From Chitinophagaceae bacterium (lineage in GTDB: Bacteria; Bacteroidota; Bacteroidia; Chitinophagales; Chitinophagaceae), in assembly GCA_019638475.1 (NCBI GenBank), contig JAHBTR010000001.1:1-64000 (forward strand): a stretch of DNA of 64,000 nt. Direction: 5' to 3'. The position numbers were made by a program, and so were the translations under genes. The notes beneath the pieces were generated by a model. That model was given only the letters and a program-made list of their open reading frames with translations, was not told the origin of the DNA and did not search any database. This document shows, in pieces, positions 26,443 through 35,666 of the stretch (positions within the stretch are counted from its first letter, which is position 1; the number at the start of each line of letters is the position of its first letter).

Positions 26443-28509
26443 ATGATGAATCCTGAAATTTTATTGAAAGCATATAAACTAATGGTTACTTCAAAAACCA
26501 TGTGCAACATTTATGATGCTAATAGAACTATTTGTAAATATGTACACTCTTCATCAAGAGGACATGAAGCTATACAAATAGCAACAGGAGTACAACTTCA
26601 ACCACAAGATTGGGTAAGCCCTTATTATAGAGATGATAGTTTAATGATGTCTGCTGGTTTTCAGCCTTATGAATTAATGCTACAATTACTTGCCAAAAAA
26701 GATGACCCTTTTAGTGGTGGACGTTCATACTATTGTCATCCATCAAACAAAGATGGTATTCGCCCTTCAATCATACACCAAAGTAGTGCTACAGGTATGC
26801 AATCTATACCTACTACAGGTGTAGCACAAGGCATTCAATTTATAGAACAGCATCATACATCATTACTACAAAAAGGAACTGATGGAGCATTGCCTGTGGT
26901 AGTTTGTTCATTTGGAGATAATAGTGTAACAGAAGGAGAAGTGAGTGAAGCATTTCAATTTGCAGTATTAAACCAATTACCCATTATTTATTTAGTACAA
27001 GATAATCAATGGGGCATAAGTGTTACAGCAGAAGAAGCAAGAGCTATGAATGCTTATGAATATGCTGCTGGTTTTAAAGGCTTAAAAAGATTACAATGCG
27101 ATGGCAGCGATTTTCAAAGAAGTTATGAAACCATGCAAGATGCATTTGATTATGTACGCAAAGAAAGAAAACCAATATTAGTACATGCAAGAGTGCCATT
27201 ATTAGGACATCATACAAGTGGTGTAAGAAAAGAATTTTATAGAACCAGAGAAGATTTATTAAAACATGGTTTATATGACCCTATACCAAAATTAAGATTA
27301 CTATTAACAGGTATTGGTTTTACAGAAAATGAAATAAATGAAGTAGAAATAGCCGCAGAAAAAATAGCCAATGAAGCATTTGAAAAAGCACAACTTGCTA
27401 CAGAACCCACAGCAGATTTAACAGATAAACATGTATTTGCACCAACACCAGTAAAAGAAGAAACAGGCAATAGACATCCAAAAACTGCTGAAAAAACCAT
27501 TATGGTAGATGCAGCATTACATGCTATAGAAGAAATAATGGAAGATTATCCAGAAGCTGTTTTATATGGTCAAGATGTAGGCAGAAGATTAGGAGGTGTA
27601 TTTAGAGAAGCAGCTACTTTGGCTGAAAAATTTGGCGACCATAGAGTATTTAATACTGCTATACAAGAAGCCTATATTGTAGGTAGTACAATAGGCATGA
27701 GTGCAGTAGGTTTAAAGCCAATAGTAGAAGTGCAGTTTGCAGATTATATATACCCAGGATTAAACCAATTAGTAACAGAAATTTCTAAAAGCTGTTATTT
27801 AAGTTATGGAAAATTTCCTATACAAATGATATTAAGAGTACCTATAGGAGCTTATGGAGGTGGTGGTCCATACCATAGTGGAAGTATAGAAAGTACCTTA
27901 TTAACCATTAAAGGAATTAAAATTTGTTATCCAAGCAATGCTGCTGATATGAAAGGATTAATGAAAGCTGCTTTCTTAGACCCTAATCCTGTTGTAATGC
28001 TTGAACACAAAGGATTGTATTGGAGCAAAGTACCTGGCACAGAAGATGCTAAAACAAATGAACCATCTAAAGATTATTTATTACCATTAGGAAAAGCCAA
28101 TATTGTTGTACATGCTAATAACGATAAAATAAAAAATGGCGAAACAGTATGTATCATAACTTATGGTATGGGTGTTTATTGGGCAAAAGCTGCTGCTGAA
28201 AATTTTGAAGAACAAGTAGAAATTGTAGATTTAAGAACACTATATCCTTTAGATGAAGAATTAATATTTAATTGTGTTCGTAAGCATGGAAAAGTATTGG
28301 TATTAACAGAGGAACAACAAAATAATTCATTTGCAGAAAGTCTTTCTTTGCGTATCTCTAATAATTGTTATCACTTTTTAGATGCAAAAGTAGAAGTAAT
28401 GGGAGCTATGAATTTACCAGCAGTGCCTATTAATCTTGCTTTAGAAGCTACTATGCTACCCAATGCAGAAAAAGTAACAGAAAGAATTGAAAAACTTTTG
28501 AAGTATTAA
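26443..28509 (+). CDS. Fused E1 alpha/beta 2-oxoacid dehydrogenase
   Basis: Thiamine-diphosphate enzyme that decarboxylates a 2-oxoacid for transfer to the lipoyl E2. 688 residues: residues about 1-330 are the alpha part (TPP motif from GDNSVTEGE to VQDNQWGIS; HTSGVRKEFYRTREDL), 345-688 the beta part (LYGQDVGRRLGGVF, FNTAIQEAYIVGSTIGMSAVG, FADYIYPGLNQL, MLEHKGLYW). The two halves are separate genes in most bacteria, but the fusion is common in Bacteroidota and is usually annotated branched-chain or general 2-oxoacid dehydrogenase. No E2 or E3 nearby. The stop overlaps the converging gene by 4 bases. Confidence 0.9.
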   Translation: MMNPEILLKAYKLMVTSKTMCNIYDANRTICKYVHSSSRGHEAIQIATGVQLQPQDWVSPYYRDDSLMMSAGFQPYELMLQLLAKKDDPFSGGRSYYCHPSNKDGIRPSIIHQSSATGMQSIPTTGVAQGIQFIEQHHTSLLQKGTDGALPVVVCSFGDNSVTEGEVSEAFQFAVLNQLPIIYLVQDNQWGISVTAEEARAMNAYEYAAGFKGLKRLQCDGSDFQRSYETMQDAFDYVRKERKPILVHARVPLLGHHTSGVRKEFYRTREDLLKHGLYDPIPKLRLLLTGIGFTENEINEVEIAAEKIANEAFEKAQLATEPTADLTDKHVFAPTPVKEETGNRHPKTAEKTIMVDAALHAIEEIMEDYPEAVLYGQDVGRRLGGVFREAATLAEKFGDHRVFNTAIQEAYIVGSTIGMSAVGLKPIVEVQFADYIYPGLNQLVTEISKSCYLSYGKFPIQMILRVPIGAYGGGGPYHSGSIESTLLTIKGIKICYPSNAADMKGLMKAAFLDPNPVVMLEHKGLYWSKVPGTEDAKTNEPSKDYLLPLGKANIVVHANNDKIKNGETVCIITYGMGVYWAKAAAENFEEQVEIVDLRTLYPLDEELIFNCVRKHGKVLVLTEEQQNNSFAESLSLRISNNCYHFLDAKVEVMGAMNLPAVPINLALEATMLPNAEKVTERIEKLLKY

Positions 28510-29639
28510 CTTCTTTCTACAGCCCTCATCCATCTTTCAGGAATATCGTTAGAAGCAGCCATTATATAATCTGTTTGGCTACAAGCTATATATTTTCCAT
28601 CTGGTAATTGCATCCACCAACGACCAGTTCTTTTACTTTGTAAAAATGAAGTAGCTACATCGGCAAATGCTAAATGATATTCATTAAAATCATGACTATT
28701 TTTTAAGGCTGCTTCATGTTTATTTTTATACATTCCATCCATTACATACCAAAGCATTTGGCTTATTTGTTTGGCTGTTAAATTATGCACATCTTCAGAT
28801 GGTAAATAACCATAAATACCAATACTGCTCATATTAGTACTTAATCCAGCATATTGCATTAATGTACAAGATTCTTCTCCTGTAAATCCATTTGGTGTAA
28901 GTTTATTACAAGGTGCATGTGCATTTTGTATAGCTGCAATATCAAAACTTAGCATATTGGTATTGCGTATAACTGGTTCTATTTCTTCTATATTTTCTTT
29001 TACTTTTCCTACTCTGTAACAATCAAATCTTAATTTATCAATAGTTTCTAACATAGTAGGATGCACCATATAACTTTGAAAACCTATATGGTTATAATGT
29101 TTTACATAATTAGGACTGCCACATAACATTTCCATCAAAAAATTATCAGCAGGCAATACACTATCCATATTCAAATCTATTCTTGCATCTATATTAGCTG
29201 CTTCAATAATGTGTCCTAAAACGGTATATGCTCCATACTGAGCCAATGTAAGGTCATGGCTGCCACCTAAAATAATTACTTTTTTCTTTTTCTCTATTAA
29301 TTCACTAACAACTGTTTTTAATGCTGCATAAGTATCTTGCAGTGTTGCACCATTTTTAATATTACCAAAATCTGCCACAGCAATATCTTTGTGCCAATGA
29401 TATAAGCTATAAAATTCTCTGCGTATAATGTTAGCTATATTGTATTGGTAATTATTAATGCCTATTCCTCTTAGCTCATTACAACCAACTAATACCATAT
29501 CTATATCACTTATATCTGGCAATGTTTCTTCAAACAACTGAATATGCTTTCCAAGTTGTGTATCTCTATAACCCTCATCATTAGATATTTCATAAATATT
29601 TACAGGCTCTAAAAAATCTACAATGGTTTCTATTTGCAT
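28506..29639 (-). CDS. Arginase-fold (ureohydrolase family) protein with altered metal site
   Basis: A 377-residue member of the arginase/agmatinase/formimidoylglutamase fold, in Bacteroidota often annotated formimidoylglutamase. GGSHDLTLAQYGAY keeps the first metal His. The second motif, normally DAHxD, reads DARID, replacing the bridging His with Arg. The third, normally SFDxD, reads SFDIAA, losing one Asp. Thus two of the usual manganese ligands are missing. A C-terminal extension (about 310-377) ending RWMRAVERS is not in ordinary arginases. Either the family uses one metal or a different chemistry, or it is not a hydrolase; I do not assign a substrate. Confidence 0.75.
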   Translation of the reverse strand: MQIETIVDFLEPVNIYEISNDEGYRDTQLGKHIQLFEETLPDISDIDMVLVGCNELRGIGINNYQYNIANIIRREFYSLYHWHKDIAVADFGNIKNGATLQDTYAALKTVVSELIEKKKKVIILGGSHDLTLAQYGAYTVLGHIIEAANIDARIDLNMDSVLPADNFLMEMLCGSPNYVKHYNHIGFQSYMVHPTMLETIDKLRFDCYRVGKVKENIEEIEPVIRNTNMLSFDIAAIQNAHAPCNKLTPNGFTGEESCTLMQYAGLSTNMSSIGIYGYLPSEDVHNLTAKQISQMLWYVMDGMYKNKHEAALKNSHDFNEYHLAFADVATSFLQSKRTGRWWMQLPDGKYIACSQTDYIMAASNDIPERWMRAVERS

Positions 29640-29823
29640 AAGTGTATATATTTATAACAAACCTACATAAAATATTTTTCTATTGTCATTTTGTTGAAAA
29701 CACAATTAAATTTTATTATGTTACCAACAAATATGTAGAAGCTGGTTGAGTTAATAAAAATAAAACACATATATAAATCACGCCTTCCTCACCCCATAAA
29801 ATATAAAAATATGAAGGAGAAAA

Positions 29824-29858
29824 AACTTCGTGTCCTTTGTGCCTCTGTGGTGAAAAAA
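29824..29858 (+). repeat. Short dispersed sequence (CTTCGTGTCCTTTGTGCC type)
   Basis: CTTCGTGTCCTTTGTGCC followed by TCTGTGGTGAAAAAA. I recognise this phrase from intergenic regions of many Bacteroidota genomes; this is memory, not a search. Only one copy is seen in the window. Confidence 0.4.
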
Positions 29859-29871
29859 TAAAAACTTTGTA

Positions 29872-29906
29872 AAATAAAAAACCTGTAATAAACGAATATT
29901 ACAGGT
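29872..29906 (-). terminator. Terminator of the DUF4920 gene
   Basis: ACCTGTAAT / ATTACAGGT forms a 9-bp perfect stem with an 8-base loop. Read on the minus strand it is followed by TTTTTTATTTT, 28 bases after the stop of the DUF4920 gene. Confidence 0.8.
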
Positions 29907-29933
29907 AATAAAATGAAGGTAAATAATAGCAAT

Positions 29934-30407
29934 TTATTCTACCACAACAATACCACTGGCTAATAACCTAATTTCCTTTTCAGGCTTAGTAATAGCATCA
30001 ATTTCTTCTTTAGATTTTTTAGCATCTTCTGCATAATGCTTTAATTCTTTTACAGAAGTAACTTTAAGTTTTGCCTCTGCATGTAGTATAACTGTTTTGC
30101 CTTCTGCTGCTACAGGCAAAAAGAAAGCATAATCTTTCATCTTTACAAAAGCAGTTGTATTTTCATCAATAAATAATCTTAACCAACAGCCTTTTTTAGG
30201 ACAAACTTCTACAATCTTTGCTCTAAATGTTCCATTGATAGAATCTACCGATTCTAAAGTTTTAGGAAGTGTAGCTATATCTACAACATCTGTATAATCA
30301 AATTTTTGCCCATAAACATCACCTTTATCTGCATTACCTTTTGGTGGTTGAGCTTTAAGTGTAGTAAAAGCAAACAAAACTGCTCCTAATAAAAATATTC
30401 TTTTCAT
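29934..30407 (-). CDS. DUF4920 domain secreted protein
   Basis: A 157-residue exported protein of the Bacteroidota-specific DUF4920 family; function unknown. Signal peptide MKRIFLLGAVLFAFTTLKAQ, then a compact beta-rich domain with GDVYGQKFDYTDVVDI, the conserved VCPKKGCWLRLF containing two Cys, FVKMKDYAFFLP and a charged helix (about 120-140). The CPKKGCW motif is the family hallmark and might bind metal. Single gene with its own terminator. Confidence 0.85.
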   Translation of the reverse strand: MKRIFLLGAVLFAFTTLKAQPPKGNADKGDVYGQKFDYTDVVDIATLPKTLESVDSINGTFRAKIVEVCPKKGCWLRLFIDENTTAFVKMKDYAFFLPVAAEGKTVILHAEAKLKVTSVKELKHYAEDAKKSKEEIDAITKPEKEIRLLASGIVVVE

Positions 30408-30781
30408 TCTTTATACTTTTTTTGTGTGAGCAAAATTAGCTAATATATTGACACAGTAGTCATTTGATTTTATAGAGATGCAACATTTTCTTCCATTTTT
30501 ATTAATTTTTTTCGGATTTCGGGTTAGTTTTTTCGGATTTATAGCTTCGTATTTCGGATTTTCGTTAAACTACCCCTAACCCCTTCAAAGAAGGGGAAAT
30601 AACTCGGCGGGTTCGGATGTACAAGACAATACCCCTTTTTATACCATAAAATGGCAATTATTAATACATTTCCACATAAGTAGAATAACTTCTTTTTTAT
30701 TCTTTAGATAATTATATCGTAGTTTGGGTTGTGTTTATGGTTATGCAACATTTAGCTATGTGAAAAGTTAAACTGATTTCC
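30408..30781. other. 374-base gap with a dispersed repeat
   Basis: Between divergent genes. It contains the R2 repeat copy (30506-30612) and otherwise AT-rich sequence in which the two promoters must lie. No small gene was recognised. Confidence 0.5.
30506..30612 (+). repeat. Dispersed repeat family R2, copy 1
   Basis: Two or three TTTTTCGGATTT units are followed by GCTTCGTATTTCGGATTTTC, then CTACCCCTAACCCCTTC, AAAGAAGGGG and AATAACTCGGCGG. The CCCCTTC AAA GAAGGGG core is a perfect hairpin. Copies: 35581-35660 (inverted) and 58441-58520. Confidence 0.75.
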
Positions 30782-31675
30782 ATGAACTTAAAAATAGCAC
30801 CTATGCTTGAAACCAAAGAAATTAATGCTTTATTTACGCTAATAGATGACCCTGATGAAGAAGTATATCATACTGTCTCTAACAGGATTATAGGCTTAGG
30901 AAAAGATATTATCCCAAACTTAGAAGACCTTTGGGAAAATACACTTAATGAAACTGCACAAGGCAGAATTGAAATGCTTATTCACAATCTGCAATTTTCA
31001 GATTTAGTAGTATCTTTTAAAGATTGGAGAGATAGTGCTTATAATGATTTGCTGGCAGGAGCATTATTAGTAGCTAAATATCAATACCCCGATTTACACA
31101 CTACACCTGTTTTACAAGAAATAGAAAAAATTCGCCGTAATGTATGGCTTGAACTCAATAATTTTCTTACTCCTTTAGAACAAGCTAATGTATTAAGCAG
31201 TATTATTTTTAATTACTACAACATAAGTGGCGGAGAAGTAAATTATACATATCCAGATGAATTTTTTATCCATAAAATTTTAGAGAGCAAAAAAGGAAAT
31301 GCTGTTTCAAATGGTATTATGTATCAAATTATTTGTGAGCAATTAGATATTAATGCAAGAATTATTAATATTCCTAAACAAATGATTATAGCATTTTATC
31401 ATAGAGATTATAATCCAGAAGATTCAGACACTATGCCACAAGAAAATATTTTATTTTATGTAGATGGCGTAAATGGAAGAGCTTATGGACAATTAGATAT
31501 TGAAAATTATTTTAAAAGAATGGCTGTTCCACCTATTCCTGCTTATTATAAACCAATTTCGCACAAACGAATAATACAAATTTTATTAGAAGAAACCAGT
31601 AAATGCTTTAATACAAATGAAAATTTTTATAAGCAAGAAGAATTAATCAACTTAGCCAATCTGTTAAATGAATAA
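30782..31675 (+). CDS. Transglutaminase-like (SirB1-type) protein
   Basis: A 297-residue cytosolic protein. The N-terminus (about 8-80) is helical and HEAT-like (LFTLIDDPDEEVYHTVSNRIIGLG); residues about 95-260 resemble the SirB1 transglutaminase-like core (ALLVAKYQYPDL, SSIIFNYYNISGG, ESKKGNAVSNGIMYQIICEQL). In catalytic transglutaminases a Cys begins that helix; here the position reads GNAVSNG, so it is probably non-enzymatic, as in other SirB1 proteins. Followed after 26 bases by the polysaccharide deacetylase gene. Confidence 0.7.
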   Translation: MNLKIAPMLETKEINALFTLIDDPDEEVYHTVSNRIIGLGKDIIPNLEDLWENTLNETAQGRIEMLIHNLQFSDLVVSFKDWRDSAYNDLLAGALLVAKYQYPDLHTTPVLQEIEKIRRNVWLELNNFLTPLEQANVLSSIIFNYYNISGGEVNYTYPDEFFIHKILESKKGNAVSNGIMYQIICEQLDINARIINIPKQMIIAFYHRDYNPEDSDTMPQENILFYVDGVNGRAYGQLDIENYFKRMAVPPIPAYYKPISHKRIIQILLEETSKCFNTNENFYKQEELINLANLLNE

Positions 31676-31701
31676 TATTGTATAATACATCAATTCACTA
31701 C

Positions 31702-32337
31702 ATGTACCTTGCTAAAACATATTGGTGGCTGAAAGCATTATACCCTTCTTTTATATGGAATATGTCAAGAAGCGAAAAGGTACTGTATCTTACATTTGAT
31801 GATGGTCCACACCATCAAGCTACACCATTTATATTAGAACAATTAGCATTATACAATGCAAAAGCTACTTTTTTTTGCATAGGAAAAAATGTTGTTCAGC
31901 AACCTGACATTTTTCAGCATATTATTCAACAAGGTCATACAGTTGGCAATCATACACAACACCATATAAATGGATGGAATACAAAAACACATAAATATAT
32001 TGAAGATGTAAAAATAGCTTCTAATGTAATTGATTCAAACTTATTTCGTCCTCCTTATGGTAGAGTTAAAAGACAACAAGCAAAACAACTTTCTGTTATT
32101 CCACTAACAAAAAATAAAGTATCTACTAAAATAATTATGTGGGATGTTTTAAGTGGAGATTTTGATACATCCATTTCGCCAGAATCTTGTTTACAAAATG
32201 TATTAAAATATGCTCAAAATGGTAGTATTATTGTTTTTCATGATAGCGATAAAGCATGGAAAAGAATGTATTTTGCCCTTCCAAAAGTATTAGAATATTA
32301 TACTAATAAAGGCTATATTTTTAAAGCCATACCATAA
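31702..32337 (+). CDS. Polysaccharide deacetylase (NodB homology)
   Basis: A 211-residue carbohydrate esterase family 4 domain: catalytic-base motif TFDDGP (DD binds metal), metal motif NHTQHH (HxxxH), then FRPPYGR and a C-terminal IIVFHDS supplying the last His. No clear signal peptide, only a short hydrophobic start (MYLAKTYWWLKALYPSF) that could anchor it. ATG at 31702 is preferred to a TTG 24 bases upstream. The likely substrate is an N-acetylated glycan or peptidoglycan; which one is unknown. Confidence 0.85.
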   Translation: MYLAKTYWWLKALYPSFIWNMSRSEKVLYLTFDDGPHHQATPFILEQLALYNAKATFFCIGKNVVQQPDIFQHIIQQGHTVGNHTQHHINGWNTKTHKYIEDVKIASNVIDSNLFRPPYGRVKRQQAKQLSVIPLTKNKVSTKIIMWDVLSGDFDTSISPESCLQNVLKYAQNGSIIVFHDSDKAWKRMYFALPKVLEYYTNKGYIFKAIP

Positions 32338-32364
32338 GTTTTTTTGTACAACTTCAACAAATCA

Positions 32365-32394
32365 TTGCTTTAAGCAAACTAACTGTTACTTTTG
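32365..32394 (+). promoter_or_regulatory. Promoter of glyA
   Basis: TTG at 32365-32367 and TACTTTTG at 32387-32394 are separated by 19 bases, matching the Bacteroidota -33 TTTG / -7 TAnnTTTG pair. The ATG at 32413 follows 18 bases after the box. Confidence 0.65.
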
Positions 32395-32412
32395 CTATCT
32401 AATTTTCTAAAT

Positions 32413-33693
32413 ATGCAAAGAGATACACAGGTTTTTGATTTAATACAACAAGAATTAAACAGACAAAGAAGAGGTATTGAACTTATTGCCAGCGAAAATT
32501 TTACAAGCCTTCAAGTAATGCAAGCAATGGGTGGTGTAATGACGAATAAATATGCTGAAGGTTACCCTGGTAGAAGATATTATGGTGGTTGTGAAATAGT
32601 TGACCAAACAGAACAATTAGCCATAGACAGATTAAAACAAATTTTTAATATAGAATATGCCAATGTGCAACCTCATAGTGGGGCACAAGCCAATGCTGCT
32701 TTAATGTTAGCTATTCTACAACCTGGTGATGATATTTTAGGATTAGATTTAAGTATGGGAGGACATTTAACTCATGGAAGCCCTGTAAACTTTAGTGGCA
32801 AATTATACAAACCACATTTTTATAGTGTAACCAAAGAGGAGGGAAGAATTGACTATGAAATGTTAGAGAAGAAAGCTAAAGAAGTAAAACCAAAATTAAT
32901 TATTTGTGGTGCAAGTGCTTATAGTAGAGATATTGACTATGCAAGAATAAGAAAAGTAGCTGATGAAATAGGAGCTTTTGTAATGGCAGATATTGCACAC
33001 CCTGCAGGTTTAATTGCCAAAGGATTATTAAGTTCTCCATTTAATCATTGTCATTTTGTAACATCTACTACACATAAAACATTGAGAGGACCAAGAGGAG
33101 GTGTAATAATGATGGCTAAAGATTTTGAAAATCCTTTTGGCTTAAAAGATGTAAAAGGCAATATTAGAATGATGAGCCATTTAATTGATATGGCTGTTTT
33201 TCCTGGTACACAAGGTGGACCTTTAGAACATGTTATTGCTGCAAAAGCTATTGCTTTTGGCGAAATACTTAGTGATGAATTTACTGCTTATGCCAAACAA
33301 GTACAAAGCAATGCTCAAGCTATGGCAAAAGCATTTGTAAACAGAGAATATAATATTATTAGTGGTGGCACAGATAATCATTTAATGTTGATAGATTTAA
33401 GAAATAAAAACATTAGTGGTAAAAAAGCAGAAAATATTTTAGGGAAAGCAGATATAACTGCTAATAAAAACATGGTGCCTTATGATGATAAGAGTGCATT
33501 TGTAACAAGTGGTATTCGTTTTGGTGTAGCTGCTATTACTACAAGAGGCATGAAAGAAGAACACATGGAGTTTGTAGTAAATGTTATAGACAAAGCATTG
33601 ATGAATGAAGCAGATGAAACCACACTTGCTACAATAAAAAATGAAGTAAATGAATTTATGAAACAGTTTCCTTTATATCCAGAGTTGGGGTAA
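32413..33693 (+). CDS. glyA: Serine hydroxymethyltransferase
   Basis: Pyridoxal-phosphate enzyme interconverting serine and glycine with tetrahydrofolate. 426 residues. Seen: [44 protein letters not shown], the PLP-lysine motif in [14 protein letters not shown], and [20 protein letters not shown] at 32413 ([11 protein letters not shown]) is chosen; the in-frame TTG at 32392 is part of the -7 box. Confidence 0.96.
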   Translation: MQRDTQVFDLIQQELNRQRRGIELIASENFTSLQVMQAMGGVMTNKYAEGYPGRRYYGGCEIVDQTEQLAIDRLKQIFNIEYANVQPHSGAQANAALMLAILQPGDDILGLDLSMGGHLTHGSPVNFSGKLYKPHFYSVTKEEGRIDYEMLEKKAKEVKPKLIICGASAYSRDIDYARIRKVADEIGAFVMADIAHPAGLIAKGLLSSPFNHCHFVTSTTHKTLRGPRGGVIMMAKDFENPFGLKDVKGNIRMMSHLIDMAVFPGTQGGPLEHVIAAKAIAFGEILSDEFTAYAKQVQSNAQAMAKAFVNREYNIISGGTDNHLMLIDLRNKNISGKKAENILGKADITANKNMVPYDDKSAFVTSGIRFGVAAITTRGMKEEHMEFVVNVIDKALMNEADETTLATIKNEVNEFMKQFPLYPELG

Positions 33694-33755
33694 TAAGATG
33701 TTTAAAGATTTCAACGTTCTTAAACCAACTTAAAAAATAATTTAAACGATTATAT

Positions 33756-34172
33756 ATGATACAACGAATACAATCTTTATGGCTATTAATAGCATCTCTT
33801 TTAAGTTTTTCTACATTAAAATTTGATTTATTTTATGGTAGTAAATTAATCAATGGCGTAGCTGAAAATATTGCTTTTACAGCTAAAGAAAATTTATTTG
33901 TATTAATACTTACTATAGCTGTATCAGTAGCATTGTTAGTGAGTATTTTTTTATACAAAGACAGAAAAATGCAACTTAAAATAACAACAGTTTCTCTTAT
34001 TGTATCTATCATGACTTTATTGCTTGCCTATTATCAAACAAAAAAATATATTGATGGAAAGTTTACAGTAAGTTCTATCATTTATTTTGCAATACCTATT
34101 TTTATTTTTTTGGCTATAAGAGCTATTTATAAAGATGAACAATTAGTAAAAAGTACTGATAGGTTAAGATAG
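33756..34172 (+). CDS. DUF4293 family membrane protein
   Basis: A 138-residue Bacteroidota-specific protein with four predicted membrane helices (about 8-25, 47-66, 74-93, 106-125), starting with the family hallmark MIQRIQSLWLLIASL. Function unknown. Lies between glyA and the DUF3467 gene on the same strand. Confidence 0.85.
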   Translation: MIQRIQSLWLLIASLLSFSTLKFDLFYGSKLINGVAENIAFTAKENLFVLILTIAVSVALLVSIFLYKDRKMQLKITTVSLIVSIMTLLLAYYQTKKYIDGKFTVSSIIYFAIPIFIFLAIRAIYKDEQLVKSTDRLR

Positions 34173-34278
34173 AACGAAATTTTGAATAATGAATTTTAAA
34201 TTATTAAAACTGCAAGAGAATTAATGATTATAACACAATAAGAAGAATTTAAAATATAAAAAAGTAAATTAAAAACAA

Positions 34279-34596
34279 ATGGATAAACAACAACCACAAA
34301 ACAATAATCAATTAAATATTGAAATAACTGAAGAAGTAGCTGAAGGTGCTTATGCCAATTTAGCTATTATAACACATAGCCATGCAGAGTTTGTATTAGA
34401 TTTTGTAAATGTAATGCCCAGTACGCCAAAAAGTAAAGTAAAAAGCAGGATTATTTTTACACCTATGCACGCCAAACGTTTTATGAAAGCATTGATTGAA
34501 AATATAGAACGTTATGAAGCTGCTCATGGCAATATTCAAGACTTAGAGCAAATAGAAATTCCTATGAATTTTGGTGGACCTACGGCTCAGGCTTAA
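34279..34596 (+). CDS. DUF3467 family protein
   Basis: A 105-residue cytosolic protein with the DUF3467 pattern: YANLAIITHSHAEFVLDFVNVMP, then a PMHAKRFMKALIENIERYEAAHG helix. Function is not known. In many bacteria this family lies near RNA-polymerase-related or housekeeping genes, but no such partner is seen here. Confidence 0.85.
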   Translation: MDKQQPQNNNQLNIEITEEVAEGAYANLAIITHSHAEFVLDFVNVMPSTPKSKVKSRIIFTPMHAKRFMKALIENIERYEAAHGNIQDLEQIEIPMNFGGPTAQA

Positions 34597-34601
34597 ATCA
34601 A

Positions 34602-35477
34602 TTAAGCCTCATCAATAAATCTTTTGGTTATGGGTTGATAGCTATCTATTCTTCTGTCTCTTAAAAAGGGCCAGTGGGTTCTATAATGATTGGTGTTGCT
34701 TGTATCAATTTCTACAACAATGGTTTCTTCATTTTCATGAGAGGCTTTGTATAATAAATTTCCCAATGGATTAGATACAAAACTACCACCCCAAAATTTC
34801 ATCAATCCATTTTGTTCAAAACCTACTCTGTTTACACTTACTACATGCACACCATTAGCTACTGCATGACTACGTTGTATAATTTGCCATGCATTGTATT
34901 GTTCTGTATTGGTAGCTTCATCTTGAGAAGTAGCCCAACCAATAGCAGTTGGGTAAAATAAAATTTCTGCTCCCATTAATGCTGTAATTCTTGCAGCTTC
35001 AGGATACCATTGGTCCCAACAAATTAATACACCAATGGTAGCATATTTTGTTTTAAATACTTTGTAGCCTAAATCACCTGGGGTAAAATAAAATTTTTCA
35101 TAAAATGCAGGGTCATCGGGTATGTGCATTTTTCTATATTTACCTAAATAAGTTCCATCTGCATCAATTACTGCTGTTGTGTTATGGTATAAACCCTGTG
35201 TTCTTTTTTCAAATAAAGAAGCAATAACAACTACATTATTTTCTTTAGCCACCTTTGATAATATTTCTGTTGAAGGTCCAGGAATACTTTCAGCCAAAGT
35301 AAAATTTTCATAATCTTCCACATCACAGAAGTATAAAGAAGTAAATAATTCTTGTAAGCAAACAATTTGAGCACCTTTACTTGCAGCAACTTTTATTTCA
35401 TCAATAGCTTTTTGTAGATTACTTAACTTATCTGCTGAACAACTCATTTGCACCAATCCAATTTTTACTTTGCCCAT
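34602..35477 (-). CDS. aguB: N-carbamoylputrescine amidase (nitrilase family)
   Basis: A 291-residue carbon-nitrogen hydrolase. The catalytic triad is visible: Glu in CLQELF, Lys in GKYRKMHIP and Cys in GVLICWDQWYPEAAR. The WDQWYPEAAR and FYEKFYFTPGD motifs are typical of the AguB branch, which completes putrescine synthesis from agmatine. The usual partner agmatine deiminase is not in the window. ATG at 35477 (MGKVKIGLVQMS) is taken; another ATG two codons upstream is equally possible. Confidence 0.88.
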   Translation of the reverse strand: MGKVKIGLVQMSCSADKLSNLQKAIDEIKVAASKGAQIVCLQELFTSLYFCDVEDYENFTLAESIPGPSTEILSKVAKENNVVVIASLFEKRTQGLYHNTTAVIDADGTYLGKYRKMHIPDDPAFYEKFYFTPGDLGYKVFKTKYATIGVLICWDQWYPEAARITALMGAEILFYPTAIGWATSQDEATNTEQYNAWQIIQRSHAVANGVHVVSVNRVGFEQNGLMKFWGGSFVSNPLGNLLYKASHENEETIVVEIDTSNTNHYRTHWPFLRDRRIDSYQPITKRFIDEA

Positions 35478-35580
35478 AATCATTATTTTATGATACAAAA
35501 ATAATTGAATGAGGTATATATATTGCAAATGATATAATGCAGCATGAAAAAATTATTTGTATTATGGAAAAAGAAAAAAT

Positions 35581-35660
35581 TTCCGAGCTATTTTCCCTTC
35601 TTTGAAGGGGTTAGGGGTAGTTAGTGAAAATACGAAATCCGAAGCCCTAAATCCGAAAAA
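35581..35660 (-). repeat. Dispersed repeat family R2, copy 2 (inverted)
   Basis: The reverse complement of the R2 unit: TTCCGAGCTATTTTCCC, TTCTTTGAAGGGGTTAGGGG, then TTAGTGAAAATACGAAATCC and AAATCCGAAAAAG. It lies between aguB and the next minus-strand gene. Confidence 0.75.
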
Positions 35661-35666
35661 GAAAAA

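Larger units (their letters stand above)
29640..29933. other. Gap of about 290 bases holding a repeat and a terminator
   Basis: AT-rich gap between two minus-strand genes. No open frame with coding character was seen. It contains the short dispersed sequence at 29824-29858 and the terminator of the DUF4920 gene at 29872-29906; the promoter of the arginase-fold gene should lie at its left end. Confidence 0.5.
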
